The notes: generated by a model from the letters alone, not told the origin. A stretch of 18,781 bases of DNA from Verrucomicrobiota bacterium (GCA_023457035.1 JAEWNN010000181.1:1-18781); one strand, 5' to 3'. Numbered from the stretch's first letter, positions 8,961 to 16,636 are shown. Translations and numbers: made by a program.

Positions 8961-10409
8961 ATGGCGCGAGACAAGCTCGAAGGCATTGCAGACTACTACG
9001 ACGCAGTCGTGATCGGCAGCGGTTTGGGCGGGCTCACCGCCGCCAACGTGCTGGCCAAGCAGGGCCGGAAGGTGCTCCTGCTCGAGCACCACTACCAGCT
9101 CGGCGGACTCGCCACCTGGTTCCGCCGCAAGGGCGGGCACATCTTCGATATCTCCCTGCACGGCTTCCCGATCGGCATGATCAAGTCGTGCCGCAAGTAC
9201 TGGACGGCCGAGATCGCCGACTCGATCGAGCAGCTCAAGGGCATCCGTTTCGTGAACCCGCAGTTCGACGTCGCCACGACGTTCGACCGCGAGGACTTCA
9301 CGCGCATCCTCAGCGAGAAGTTCGGTGTGCCGCGCGAGAAGGTGGAGGAGTTCTTCGCCACCCTGCGGGCGATGAACTACTACGACCGCAACACCGAGAC
9401 CACCGGCGAGTTCTTCAACCGTTTCTTCCCCGGCCGGCCCGATGTGCACCGGCTGCTGATGGAGCCGATCGCGTACGCCAACGGCTCCACGCTCGAGGAC
9501 CTCGCGATCACCTACGGCATCGTGTTCTCGAACTTCATGAGCAAGGGCGTGTTCACCTTCCGCGGCGGCACCGACGTACTCGTCGAGAAGATGGCCGCCG
9601 AGCTCCGGCGCAACGGCGTCGAGATCCGCAAGCAGGTCCTGGTCGAGCGCATCCTCAGCGAGGTCGTCGATGGCCGGCGGCGCGTGTGCGGCGTGGTGGC
9701 CAACGGCCGGGAGATCCGCTGCGGCGCGGTGCTCTCCAACGCGAACATCAAGAACACCATCTTCCGGCTCGCCGGCGCCGAGAACTTCGCGCCCGAGTTC
9801 GTGGCGGAGGCGGAGGCCGTGCGCATCAGCCCCTCCTCGTGCCAGGTGTACTTCGGCATCCGCAAAGGGGAGACGATCCCGCACATCGGCGACCTCATCT
9901 TCACCTCCGAGGCGCCCGCGTTCTCCAGCACCGAGCTCGTGGCCAGGCACACGAGCAGCCGCACGTTCTCGATCTACTATCCCGACACCCGCCCCGGCAC
10001 CGACCGCTACACCATCGTCGCCTCGCTCAACGCGAGATACGACGACTGGGCGAAGCTCACCGACGCCGAGTACGAGGCGGAGAAGGCGCGGCTCATCGAG
10101 GAGTCGCTGGTCGCGCTGGAGCGCTTCCTGCCCGGCGTGCGGGCGAAGATCGATTGGACCGAGGCGGCCACGCCGCGCACGATCGAGCGCTACACCACGC
10201 ATTGGGCGGGCACGTCGTTCGGCACGAAATTCGAAGGCCTCAAGGTCTCGATGGAGCTGCCCAACCAGATCGCCGGCCTGCACCACGCCGGCTCGGTGGG
10301 CATCATCATGTCCGGCTGGCTCGGCACCATCAACTACGGCGTGATCGTCGCCAACAACGTCGACAAGTACCTGCACGCGCTCGGGCAGGGGGCTCCGACG
10401 GCCGGCTGA
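8961..10409 (+). CDS. FAD-dependent oxidoreductase, phytoene desaturase/RetSat (CrtI-like) family
   Basis: A 482-residue flavoprotein. The N-terminal Rossmann motif GSGLGGLTAANVL (residues 20-32) with the following LLLEHHYQLGG and the C-terminal FAD segment GSVGIIMSGWLGTINYG define the CrtI/CrtISO/RetSat group, enzymes that desaturate, isomerise or saturate polyenes such as carotenoids and retinol. RGGTDVLVEKMAAELRRNGV is the conserved substrate-domain segment. No other carotenoid gene lies nearby, so the substrate is open. The start is MARDKLEGIADYYDAVVIG, after CTCCTCCACC; an in-frame extension back to 8835 would run into the GTAG hairpin and lacks homology. Length is near the family norm of about 490-510. 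Confidence 0.88.
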   Translation: MARDKLEGIADYYDAVVIGSGLGGLTAANVLAKQGRKVLLLEHHYQLGGLATWFRRKGGHIFDISLHGFPIGMIKSCRKYWTAEIADSIEQLKGIRFVNPQFDVATTFDREDFTRILSEKFGVPREKVEEFFATLRAMNYYDRNTETTGEFFNRFFPGRPDVHRLLMEPIAYANGSTLEDLAITYGIVFSNFMSKGVFTFRGGTDVLVEKMAAELRRNGVEIRKQVLVERILSEVVDGRRRVCGVVANGREIRCGAVLSNANIKNTIFRLAGAENFAPEFVAEAEAVRISPSSCQVYFGIRKGETIPHIGDLIFTSEAPAFSSTELVARHTSSRTFSIYYPDTRPGTDRYTIVASLNARYDDWAKLTDAEYEAEKARLIEESLVALERFLPGVRAKIDWTEAATPRTIERYTTHWAGTSFGTKFEGLKVSMELPNQIAGLHHAGSVGIIMSGWLGTINYGVIVANNVDKYLHALGQGAPTAG

Positions 10410-10465
10410 GCACCGGCGGCAGCCGGTGGCGCGCGCACGCCAACCGGCACGCACTGCTTCGCGTC

Positions 10466-10529
10466 GTAGCGAAAGCCGCCAAGGCTTTCGTCCGGGGAGG
10501 GCGGTCGAAGTTCTGGCGGACTTCGCTGC
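10466..10529. repeat. REP/BIME-like pair of GTAG hairpins (site C)
   Basis: Unit 1: GTAG, CGAAAGCC-GCCAA-GGCTTTCG. Unit 2 inverted: CGAAGTTC-TGGC-GGACTTCG, then CTGC (GCAG on the other strand); one stem position is a G-T pair. Site F carries nearly the same pair. Confidence 0.8.
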
Positions 10530-10602
10530 CGCAAGCGTTGGCCGCTCAGGAGCCGGGCACTTTTCCCTCGCGTTGCCGGGCGGCTCGCCTCCATTCGCAG
10601 GC

Positions 10603-12012
10603 ATGCCGTTTTCCAAGTTCGGGCTCTATTCCAGCATCCTGCGCGCCGTCGAAGCCAAGGGCTACGCCGAGCCCACGCCGGTGCAGGTCGAGACCATCCC
10701 GGCCGTACTCGCCGGGCGCGATGTGATCGCCTCCGCGCAGACCGGCACGGGCAAGACTGCGGCGTTCGCCCTCCCGATCATCAACCGCCTCGGACCCCAC
10801 CGCGCCGGCGGCGCCCGCGTGCTCGTGCTCGAGCCGACGCGTGAGCTGGCCCAGCAGGTGGCCACCGCCTTCCGCGAGTTCGCGCAGTTCACCGACCTCC
10901 ACGTCGACCTGATCCAGGGCGGCGTCGGCTACGGCAAACAACGCTCCGCGCTCGTCGACGGCGCCGACATCGTCGTGGCCACCGTGGGCCGCCTGCTCGA
11001 GCTGATCGACGACCACGCGGTGAAGCTCGACGCGCTGCAGGTGCTCGTGCTCGACGAGGTCGACCGCATGCTCGACATGGGGTTCATCGACGACGTGCGG
11101 GCGATCATCGGCCGCTGCCCGCCCAAGCGGCAGACGCTCTTCTTCTCGGCCACGATTCCCGGGAAGATCGAGGAGGTGGCGCGTTTCGCCGTCCGCGATC
11201 CGATCCGCATCAGCATCGGCCGCGTGCGCACCGTGCCGGAGTCGGTGAAGCACGAGCTGTATCCCGTTTCCGGGGCGCTGAAGTTCCCGCTGCTGCTCGC
11301 GCTGCTCGGGAAGACCGAGTACCGCAGCGTGATCATCTTCTGCCGCACGAAGGAGGGGGCCGACGGTATCGTGGCGCGCATCAAGCGCGCCGGCCACTCC
11401 GCCACCGTGCTGCACGGCGACCGCAGCACCGGCCAGCGCAAGGCCTCGCTCGCCGGCTTCAAGGACGGCACCTACGAGATCCTCGTCGCCACCGACATCG
11501 CCGCGCGCGGGCTCGATCTCACCGACGTCTCCCACGTCATCAACTACGACATCCCGATGACCCCCGACGACTACGTGCACCGCGTGGGCCGCACGGGGCG
11601 CGCGGAGGCGAAGGGCGACGCCTTCACGCTCTACACGCCGCGCGAGACCGGCGCCGTGCAGGGCATCGAACGGTTCATCCGCGCCGAGATCCCGAAGCGC
11701 CGGCTCGAGGGCTTCGACTACAACGCCGCGCCGCCGCGACCCGAGCCGGAGGAGGGCGGTGTGCTCACGACCGCGCCGAAGCCGCAGCCGCAGCACCAGC
11801 CCAAGCGCCAGCCGGACGAGGGCTGGCACGAGACGACAGTGGGCGCATGGAAGACCAAGAAGAAACCCGCCGCGGCGCCCGTGCCGGAACAGCCCCGGCC
11901 CCAGCCGCGCCCGAAGCAGAAACCGAAGCCGAAGGAAACATCGCGGGGCGGCTTCCTCGCGCCCGCGAAGAGCAAGTCGTTCGGCCATCGCAAGGGCGGC
12001 AAACGCCGCTGA
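10603..12012 (+). CDS. DEAD-box-family ATP-dependent RNA helicase (RhlE-like)
   Basis: Unwinds structured RNA; bacterial members act in ribosome assembly or RNA decay. The 469-residue protein has the Q motif (FSKFGLYSSILRAVEAKGY through PTPVQ), motif I AQTGTGKT (45-52), Ia PTRELAQQ, Ib, motif II DEVD (151-154), motif III SAT, then domain 2 with IIFCRTKEGAD, HGD, ATDIAARGLDL and the motif VI HRVGRTGRA. Motif II is DEVD instead of DEAD; both catalytic acids remain. The last 80 residues are a Pro/Gln/Lys-rich disordered tail that ends KGGKRR, likely RNA binding. The start MPFSKFGLYSS is fixed by the Q motif. It is followed after 45 bp by a small gene on the same strand. Confidence 0.93.
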   Translation: MPFSKFGLYSSILRAVEAKGYAEPTPVQVETIPAVLAGRDVIASAQTGTGKTAAFALPIINRLGPHRAGGARVLVLEPTRELAQQVATAFREFAQFTDLHVDLIQGGVGYGKQRSALVDGADIVVATVGRLLELIDDHAVKLDALQVLVLDEVDRMLDMGFIDDVRAIIGRCPPKRQTLFFSATIPGKIEEVARFAVRDPIRISIGRVRTVPESVKHELYPVSGALKFPLLLALLGKTEYRSVIIFCRTKEGADGIVARIKRAGHSATVLHGDRSTGQRKASLAGFKDGTYEILVATDIAARGLDLTDVSHVINYDIPMTPDDYVHRVGRTGRAEAKGDAFTLYTPRETGAVQGIERFIRAEIPKRRLEGFDYNAAPPRPEPEEGGVLTTAPKPQPQHQPKRQPDEGWHETTVGAWKTKKKPAAAPVPEQPRPQPRPKQKPKPKETSRGGFLAPAKSKSFGHRKGGKRR

Positions 12013-12057
12013 GCGCGTCGTTCGCGCCCCCACACCTCACCATCCCCACCACTTTCC

Positions 12058-12351
12058 ATGAAGAAGAACTTTCCGCTCAAGGATCCCCAGAAACCCGATG
12101 CGCGCGTGCTCGAGACCGTGAAGAACGAGCTGCGCAAATACGTGCAGCGTGAGCAGCGCAAGAAGCTGCCCGAGGGCTTCGATCGCTGGGAATTCGCCTG
12201 CAAGGTCGGCGCCGAGGCCGCGAGCGCGGCGGTGTTGCCGCTGAGCGCCGTGGTGGGCGAGGTGGAGACGTTGGCGCAGGGTGGGGCGGCCGCGGTGTAC
12301 GTCGAGATCATCGCCGTGCCGGGCAACCGCCCGGTGCGCGACGAGGTGTAA
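12058..12351 (+). CDS. Small DUF6172-like protein
   Basis: A 97-residue protein with no membrane segment. MKKNFPLKDPQKPDARVLET, the basic helix ELRKYVQREQRKKLPEGFDR and WEFACKVG followed by FVEI-like AVYVEIIAVPG match my memory of the DUF6172 family, small proteins of unknown function. Its highly basic first half (KNELRKYVQREQRKK) suggests nucleic-acid or ribosome contact, which is inference. It lies 45 bp after the RNA helicase on the same strand and may be cotranscribed. The leader is CCCCACCACTTTCC, without Shine-Dalgarno. Confidence 0.8.
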   Translation: MKKNFPLKDPQKPDARVLETVKNELRKYVQREQRKKLPEGFDRWEFACKVGAEAASAAVLPLSAVVGEVETLAQGGAAAVYVEIIAVPGNRPVRDEV

Positions 12352-12483
12352 CCTGTCGGCGGCGACGGTGCCGCGCCGCGGCGCGGGGGCGGCCGGGCGA
12401 TGCGTTAACCCCCGGTGCGAGCGGGCGGCGGCCTCGGCCTGCGGTTGAAACCCGGGCGGGGCCGGACTCAATCCGCGTTCACC

Positions 12484-13188
12484 ATGAACACCCCGAAAGC
12501 AGACATCCGTGGAAAGACCGCCCTCGTGACCGGCGCCAGCCGGGGCGTGGGCAAGCTCGTGGCCGAAGCGCTCGCCAAGGAAGGGGCGCGGGTGCTCGTG
12601 CATGGCCGCACCGAGGCCGCGTGCGCCGAGACGCTCAAGCTCGTGCGTGCGGCGGGCGCCGAGGCCCACGTGATCGCCGGCGAGCTGTCCGATCCGGCCC
12701 AGGTCGAGCGGATCGCCGACCGGGCGCTCGCGCTCGGCGGAGTCGACATCCTCTACAACAATGCCGCGGTCATGCACCCGTGGCGCGAGAGGATCGAGCA
12801 CCACACGGCGGCCGACTGGGCGTGGAGCTTCCAGGTGAATGTCATCGCGATCGTGCGACTGTGCGCGCGGCTCGTGCCGACGATGCGCGAGCGCGGCTGG
12901 GGCCGCATCGTCAACGTGACCTCGGGCATCGACAAGACCCCGCAGCTCGCCGGCTACGGCGCGAGCAAGTGGGCGGTCGACAAGTTCACCGACGATCTCA
13001 ACGCCGAGCTGCAGGGCACCGGCGTCATTGTTTCGCGGATGGACCCGGGCTGGCTCCGCACCGATCTCGGCGGGCCGCAGGCGCCGAACGATCCCGCGAC
13101 CGTCCTGCCCGGCGCCCTCGTGCCGGTGCTCATCCCGGACGGCACGCCCGGCGGCCAGTTCTACCGCGCGCAGGAGCTGCGCGGCTGA
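12484..13188 (+). CDS. Short-chain dehydrogenase/reductase (SDR)
   Basis: NAD(P)-dependent classical SDR of 234 residues; the substrate cannot be read from the sequence. The cofactor motif is TGASRGVG (16-23), followed by NNAA (NNAG in most members) and NVTSGIDK with the catalytic Ser147. The active-site YGASK has Tyr158 and Lys162. The Arg after the glycine motif and HGR at the end of beta 2 suggest NADP preference. The C-terminus is short and lacks an extra domain. It lies 132 bp after the DUF6172-like gene and 377 bp before cimA on the same strand; a hairpin pair and the cimA leader intervene. Confidence 0.9.
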   Translation: MNTPKADIRGKTALVTGASRGVGKLVAEALAKEGARVLVHGRTEAACAETLKLVRAAGAEAHVIAGELSDPAQVERIADRALALGGVDILYNNAAVMHPWRERIEHHTAADWAWSFQVNVIAIVRLCARLVPTMRERGWGRIVNVTSGIDKTPQLAGYGASKWAVDKFTDDLNAELQGTGVIVSRMDPGWLRTDLGGPQAPNDPATVLPGALVPVLIPDGTPGGQFYRAQELRG

Positions 13189-13242
13189 GCGGGATCCTTA
13201 CGACCGCCAGGTGCGGTGCATCGAAGGTGGGCCGTCCTGTGG

Positions 13243-13295
13243 GTAGGGACGGCGCTCCGCGCCGTCCGCGGATGCCGGCGGAGCGGCGTCCCTAC
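13243..13295. repeat. REP/BIME-like pair of GTAG hairpins (site D)
   Basis: Unit 1: GTAG, GGACGGCGC-TCC-GCGCCGTCC (perfect 9-bp stem). Unit 2 inverted: GGATGCCGGC-GGA-GCGGCGTCC then CTAC; the stem has one bulge and one G-T pair. It lies between the SDR gene and the cimA leader, about 90 bp upstream of the first attenuator segment. Confidence 0.8.
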
Positions 13296-13402
13296 CAAGG
13301 CAACACCGATCGCCTTTGTGAGGATTGAGGCGGCGGAGGCTGCAAAACTCCCGCCTCGACACGTGGGGCGGGCGTCGTAGCGTCGCCGGCAGTCCCACCG
13401 CC

Positions 13403-13486
13403 ATGTCCGCCCGCAGCGCCAACGCCATTTCGATTATCGGCTCGATTATTATCGGCTGCCGGCCCGGGCATGGAAACGGCGCGTGA
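13403..13486 (+). CDS. Ile-rich leader peptide of cimA
   Basis: A 27-residue ORF with an ATG start and TGA stop, ending 79 nt before the cimA start. Residues 8-18 read AISIIGSIIIG: six of nine successive codons are Ile (ATT or ATC). The rest is Arg/Gly/Ala-rich and has no other notable composition. It is in a different frame from cimA. The upstream bases CAGTCCCACCGCC are C/T-rich without a Shine-Dalgarno, as at most other starts here. Ile-rich leader peptides are known from ilv attenuators; here the downstream enzyme begins the citramalate route to isoleucine, so product and controlled amino acid match. Too short to prove as translated from sequence alone. Confidence 0.85.
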   Translation: MSARSANAISIIGSIIIGCRPGHGNGA

Positions 13487-13514
13487 CAAGACACGCACTT
13501 CCGAGTTTCCAAGA

Positions 13515-13541
13515 CCCCGGGCCGCAAGCCCGGGGTTTTTT
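13515..13541 (+). terminator. Intrinsic terminator in the cimA leader (attenuator)
   Basis: CCCCGGGC-CGCAA-GCCCGGGG is a perfect 8-bp GC-only stem with a 5-nt loop, followed directly by six T. It ends 24 nt before the cimA ATG and 29 nt after the leader-peptide stop it begins, so it stands inside the cimA leader and not behind a long gene. It is the strongest terminator in the window. Confidence 0.92.
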
Positions 13542-13565
13542 GTTACCGAACCCTCTCCCTCCCTC

Positions 13566-15161
13566 ATGAGCACCAACCGCATCCTGATCTACGACACCAC
13601 CCTCCGCGACGGCACGCAGGGCGAGGGCATCTCGTTTTCCGTGGCCGACAAGCTCCGCATCGCCGAGAAGCTCGACCACTTCGGTGTCGACTACATCGAG
13701 GGCGGCTGGCCGGGCTCGAACCCGCGCGACATGGCGTTCTTCCACGAGGTGAAGCACCTGAAGCTCAAGCACGCCAAGATCGCCGCGTTCGGTTCCACCC
13801 GCCGCGCCGGTATCCGTGCGGCGGACGACTCCCAGCTCAAGCTTCTGCTCGAGGCCGAGACGCCGGTGGTGACCATCTTCGGCAAGACCTGGCTGCTCCA
13901 CGTCACCGAGGTCCTGCGGACCACGCCGGAGGAGAACCTCGCGATGATCGAGGAGTCGGTGCGCTTCCTGCGCGAGGCCGGCCGCGAGGTCATCTACGAC
14001 GCCGAGCATTTCTTCGACGGCTACAAGGACAACCCGGCCTACGCGCTCCAGACGCTCGAAGCGGCGCAACGCGGCGGGGCGGTGAACCTCACGCTCTGCG
14101 ACACCAATGGCGGCACGATGGTCGACGAGGTGAAGACGATCGTGGCGGCCGTCGTGGCGAAGTTCGGTCCGGGCAAGATCGGCATGCATTGCCACAACGA
14201 CTGCGGGCTCGGCGTGGCGGTCTCGCTCGCCGGCGTGCAGGCCGGCGCCGTGCTCGTGCAGGGCACGGCCAACGGCTTCGGCGAACGCACGGGCAACGCC
14301 AACCTCGTCTCGATCGTGCCGAACCTGCTGCTCAAGCTCGGCTACGAGGCGTATTGCCGGCCGCAGCTGCCGAATCTCCGCCAGCTCTCGCTCTTCGTCG
14401 ACGAACTCGCCAACCGCAATCCCGACACCCACGCGCCGTTCGTCGGCGCCTCGGCCTTCGCGCACAAGGGCGGCGTGCACGCGAATGCGGCGCACAAGGT
14501 CGCGCGCAGCTACGAGCACATCGACCCGACGCTCGTGGGCAACCGCCAGCGGGTGTTGATCTCCGACATGTCCGGCCGCAGCAGCGTGGTGATGAAGGCC
14601 CGCGAGCTCGGCGTGGAGCTCGAGGCAAACTCGCCGGCCCTCAAGGAGCTGATCGACGAGATCAAGAAGCTCGAGTACCAAGGCTATGAGTACGAGGCGG
14701 CCGATGCCTCCTTCCAGCTGCTCATCGCCAAGGCGCTGGAGAAGCACCGCGAGTTCTTCGGCTTCGAGGGCTACCGCGTGATCGTCGAGCGCCGCGGCCC
14801 GAACGAGCCGGTGATCTCCGAGGCGACGGTGAAACTGCGCATCGGCGACGAGGTGCGGCACACCGTGGCGGAATCCGACGGCCCGGTCGGCGCGCTCGAC
14901 AAGGCGCTGCGCCTCGCGCTCGAACCGGTTTTCCCACAGCTCAAGGAGATCCTGCTGCGCGACTACAAGGTCCGCATCTTGGAGAGCCAGCAGGGCGCCG
15001 GCGCGCGGGTGCGCGTGCTGGTCGAGACGGCCAACGGCGACGACGAGCTCTTCGGTACCGTGGGCGCCGGCGAGAACATCATCGAAGCCTCGTGGCAGGC
15101 GCTGAAGGACGCGCTCGAGTTCAAGCTCCTGCGCGACGAGCAGCGCAAGGCCAAGGGCTGA
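13566..15161 (+). CDS. cimA: (R)-citramalate synthase CimA
   Basis: Condenses pyruvate with acetyl-CoA to (R)-citramalate, the first step of isoleucine synthesis that bypasses threonine. The 531-residue protein belongs to the LeuA/CimA DRE-TIM family: DTTLRDGTQ (residues 10-18), HCHND metal ligands His208 and His210, GTANGFGERTGNANL, and SAFAHKGGVHANA. The C-terminal LeuA-type regulatory domain (about 395-520) includes RVLVETANGDDELFGTVGAG and probably binds isoleucine. DGTQGEGISFSV and the extended length favour the CimA subfamily over isopropylmalate synthase. The start MSTNRILIYDTTLRDG is fixed by homology and preceded by CCCTCTCCCTCCCTC; an in-frame ATG at 13470 would read through the terminator and is rejected. 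An Ile attenuator lies immediately upstream. Confidence 0.94.
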   Translation: MSTNRILIYDTTLRDGTQGEGISFSVADKLRIAEKLDHFGVDYIEGGWPGSNPRDMAFFHEVKHLKLKHAKIAAFGSTRRAGIRAADDSQLKLLLEAETPVVTIFGKTWLLHVTEVLRTTPEENLAMIEESVRFLREAGREVIYDAEHFFDGYKDNPAYALQTLEAAQRGGAVNLTLCDTNGGTMVDEVKTIVAAVVAKFGPGKIGMHCHNDCGLGVAVSLAGVQAGAVLVQGTANGFGERTGNANLVSIVPNLLLKLGYEAYCRPQLPNLRQLSLFVDELANRNPDTHAPFVGASAFAHKGGVHANAAHKVARSYEHIDPTLVGNRQRVLISDMSGRSSVVMKARELGVELEANSPALKELIDEIKKLEYQGYEYEAADASFQLLIAKALEKHREFFGFEGYRVIVERRGPNEPVISEATVKLRIGDEVRHTVAESDGPVGALDKALRLALEPVFPQLKEILLRDYKVRILESQQGAGARVRVLVETANGDDELFGTVGAGENIIEASWQALKDALEFKLLRDEQRKAKG

Positions 15162-15189
15162 GCGAGGACCGCGAGTCGCGCGCCAAGGT

Positions 15190-15267
15190 CGATGCGCTCA
15201 CGCGCATCGCTACGGATTGAGGGATGAGCGACTCCTGCCGTGCGTAGCGACGTTCGTGAGAACGTCG
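15190..15267. repeat. REP/BIME-like pair of GTAG hairpins (site E)
   Basis: Unit 1 on the minus strand: GTAG, CGATGCGC-GTGA-GCGCATCG. Unit 2 on the plus strand: GTAG, CGACGTTC-GTGA-GAACGTCG. Both 8-bp stems are perfect, the GTGA loops identical, and the stems differ at several paired positions. Here the two GTAG boxes face each other (15210-15213 and 15244-15247), the reverse of the other sites. Confidence 0.8.
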
Positions 15268-15301
15268 ATCTTCGTGGCGTGCTCCGCTCGCGAAACAAGA
15301 A

Positions 15302-15324
15302 GGCCCGGACGCTCGGTCCGGGCC
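15302..15324. terminator. Bidirectional intrinsic terminator between cimA and the membrane-protein gene
   Basis: GGCCCGGAC-GCTCG-GTCCGGGCC is a perfect 9-bp stem with a 5-nt loop between two convergent genes. On the minus strand it is followed by TTCTTGTTT, giving a T-rich tail for the membrane-protein gene. On the plus strand the tail is only ATATCGTCTTGT, weaker for cimA. Confidence 0.8.
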
Positions 15325-15349
15325 ATATCGTCTTGTGCCGCAGGTGGCA

Positions 15350-15877
15350 TCACTGCGCGCCGGTGAGCGGCGGTGGCGCGGGCGGCTCGGCAGCCGGCGC
15401 GGTGAAACCGGGTTCTTGCGCGGCCATCTCGGCGTCGCTGACTGCGCGGCGCAACGCGAAGGCGCCGCGCACAATGAAGAAGAGCGCGAAGAGGTGGAAC
15501 CCGAACGGCATCATGTCACCGAAATTCAGATAGATCAGCGCGTCGGCGACATAGACGAGCGCACCGACCACGAACGCCCAGAAGTGGCCGCGCAACGCGA
15601 GCCAGCCGATGAGCGCAAAGAAACCGATCGCGAGGGCGTCGAGCGCGAAGGCGACCGGCTTGAGCGCCTGAAAGGCGACGTCGGCGATCAGCGTGAAGCC
15701 GAGACCGATGACGAAACTGGTCTCGCTGCCGCTGTGGATGAGGACCGTGTTCACCAGCGAGAGGCCGGCGATCCACCAGAACCAGCGCGCGGCGCTGGCG
15801 ACGCCGGGCGTGCCGGCGACGATGGCGGCCTTGTTGATCTGGCGGGTGGCGGGGTTGACGAAGGCGTTGTAGTTCAT
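15350..15877 (-). CDS. Multi-pass membrane protein, function unknown
   Basis: A 175-residue inner-membrane protein with about five hydrophobic helices (roughly residues 30-52, 56-74, 76-98, 101-122 and 124-143), including AARWFWWIAGLSLVNTVLIH, FVIGLGFTLIADVAFQAL and FWAFVVGALVYVADALIYL. The N-terminus MNYNAFVNPATRQINKAA is polar, and the tail after residue 145 is Ala/Pro-rich and cytoplasmic or periplasmic. I do not recognise a named family; similar small proteins are found as hypotheticals. Start choice is supported by the absence of homology upstream and a leader of CCCCAACCCAAGC. It is divergent from the MazG-like gene (108-bp gap) and convergent with cimA, sharing a bidirectional terminator. 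Confidence 0.85.
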   Translation of the reverse strand: MNYNAFVNPATRQINKAAIVAGTPGVASAARWFWWIAGLSLVNTVLIHSGSETSFVIGLGFTLIADVAFQALKPVAFALDALAIGFFALIGWLALRGHFWAFVVGALVYVADALIYLNFGDMMPFGFHLFALFFIVRGAFALRRAVSDAEMAAQEPGFTAPAAEPPAPPPLTGAQ

Positions 15878-15985
15878 GCTTGGGTTGGGGTGCGGGGAGC
15901 CAAGCCGGTGGCCAAATGGAGGACGAGCGTGAAACGTCATGGCTTCGCGATTGCGGGCGTGCCGGCGTGATCCCACGCTGCCGGC

Positions 15986-16360
15986 ATGGAACCGCGCAAC
16001 GACGAGAACACCACGCTGGGCACACTGAAGAGCGAGGTCCTGGCCTTCGCCCAGGCGCGCGATTGGGAGCAGTTCCACTCGCCCAAGAACCTTTCGATGG
16101 CGATCGCGGCCGAGGCCGCCGAGTTGATGGAGCCGTTGCTATGGGTCACGCCCGAGGAGTCGCGGGCCGTGATGGGCCGACCGGAGAAACGCGCTGCGCT
16201 TCAGGATGAACTGGCCGACATCGTGGTCTACTGTCTCGAGTTCGCCAACCAGACGAACATCGACCTCGCTTCGGCGATCACCGCGAAGATGGCGCGCAAC
16301 GCCGCGAAGTATCCGGTCGAGAAGGCCCGCGGCCGCTCCGAGAAGTACAACGAACTGTGA
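15986..16360 (+). CDS. MazG-like nucleotide pyrophosphohydrolase
   Basis: All-alpha NTP pyrophosphatase of the RS21-C6/iMazG type (124 residues), probably sanitising the nucleotide pool by cleaving non-canonical or dCTP-like nucleotides to the monophosphate. The metal-binding pattern is E43-x2-E46 and E74-x2-D77 within EAAELMEPLLW and LQDELADIVVYCLEFAN, as in that family. HSPKNLSMAIAAEAAELME is the signature helix, and the end KYPVEKARGRSEKYNEL is also typical. Substrate cannot be read from the sequence. The start MEPRNDENTTLG lacks a Shine-Dalgarno. It is divergent from the membrane-protein gene. Confidence 0.9.
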   Translation: MEPRNDENTTLGTLKSEVLAFAQARDWEQFHSPKNLSMAIAAEAAELMEPLLWVTPEESRAVMGRPEKRAALQDELADIVVYCLEFANQTNIDLASAITAKMARNAAKYPVEKARGRSEKYNEL

Positions 16361-16500
16361 GGCGCCGGGGGCGGGCTCGGTCGGGCAGATGAGGACGAGG
16401 GACGAGCGTCGAGTGACGAGGGTCAACCGGTCGCCGGCGTGAGGCGGATCGTTCGCCCAATGAGACTTGCCGAATCGCTTGGCAGGCGCGTTACCGCGGC

Positions 16501-16565
16501 GTAGCGAAAGCCGCCAAGGCTTTCGTCCGTGGGCGCATTGTCGAAGTTCTGGCGAACTTCGCTAC
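16501..16565. repeat. REP/BIME-like pair of GTAG hairpins (site F)
   Basis: Unit 1: GTAG, CGAAAGCC-GCCAA-GGCTTTCG. Unit 2 inverted: CGAAGTTC-TGGC-GAACTTCG then CTAC. Both 8-bp stems are perfect. This pair is nearly the same as site C, and the flanks CAAGCG are shared, so C and F are copies of one two-hairpin unit. It lies beyond the MazG-like gene and before the FmdB-like gene. Confidence 0.85.
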
Positions 16566-16636
16566 CGCAAGCGTCAGTCGACTGCGCAAGGATCGATCGT
16601 CGCGCGCCGCCTCGATTCTCGCCGGTCTGGTGGGCC

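Larger units (their letters stand above)
13385..13541 (+). promoter_or_regulatory. Isoleucine-type transcription attenuator of cimA
   Basis: Four complementary segments can be placed around the leader ORF. Segment 1 (13385-13394, GCCGGCAGTC) pairs with segment 2 (13454-13463, GGCTGCCGGC) over 10 bp with one G-U. Segment 2' (13460-13468, CGGCCCGGG) pairs perfectly over 9 bp with segment 3 (13516-13524, CCCGGGCCG), and this antiterminator encloses a hairpin built from GGAAAC/GTTTCC (13472-13477 with 13505-13510) and GCGTG/CACGC around the leader stop codon. Segment 3 and segment 4 form the terminator. Pairings 1:2, 2:3 and 3:4 are mutually exclusive. A ribosome halted on the Ile codons would free segment 2; one reaching the stop would break the antiterminator. 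This is the classical amino-acid attenuation layout; function is inferred. Confidence 0.85.

Noticed and set aside
7196..12033. Long minus-strand open frames opposite der, the oxidoreductase and the helicase
   Set aside because: Same GC effect; the plus-strand frames carry complete motif sets for GTPase, FAD enzyme and helicase.
13310..13402. A sigma-70 promoter for the cimA leader
   Set aside because: TTGTGA and TTGAGG are present near 13316-13330 but no -10 box lies at suitable spacing, so no promoter is called.
13470..13565. A longer cimA reading frame starting at 13470
   Set aside because: It would translate through the terminator hairpin, adds a basic low-complexity extension with no family homology, and overlaps the leader-peptide end. 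CimA homology starts at MSTNRILIYDTTLRDG.
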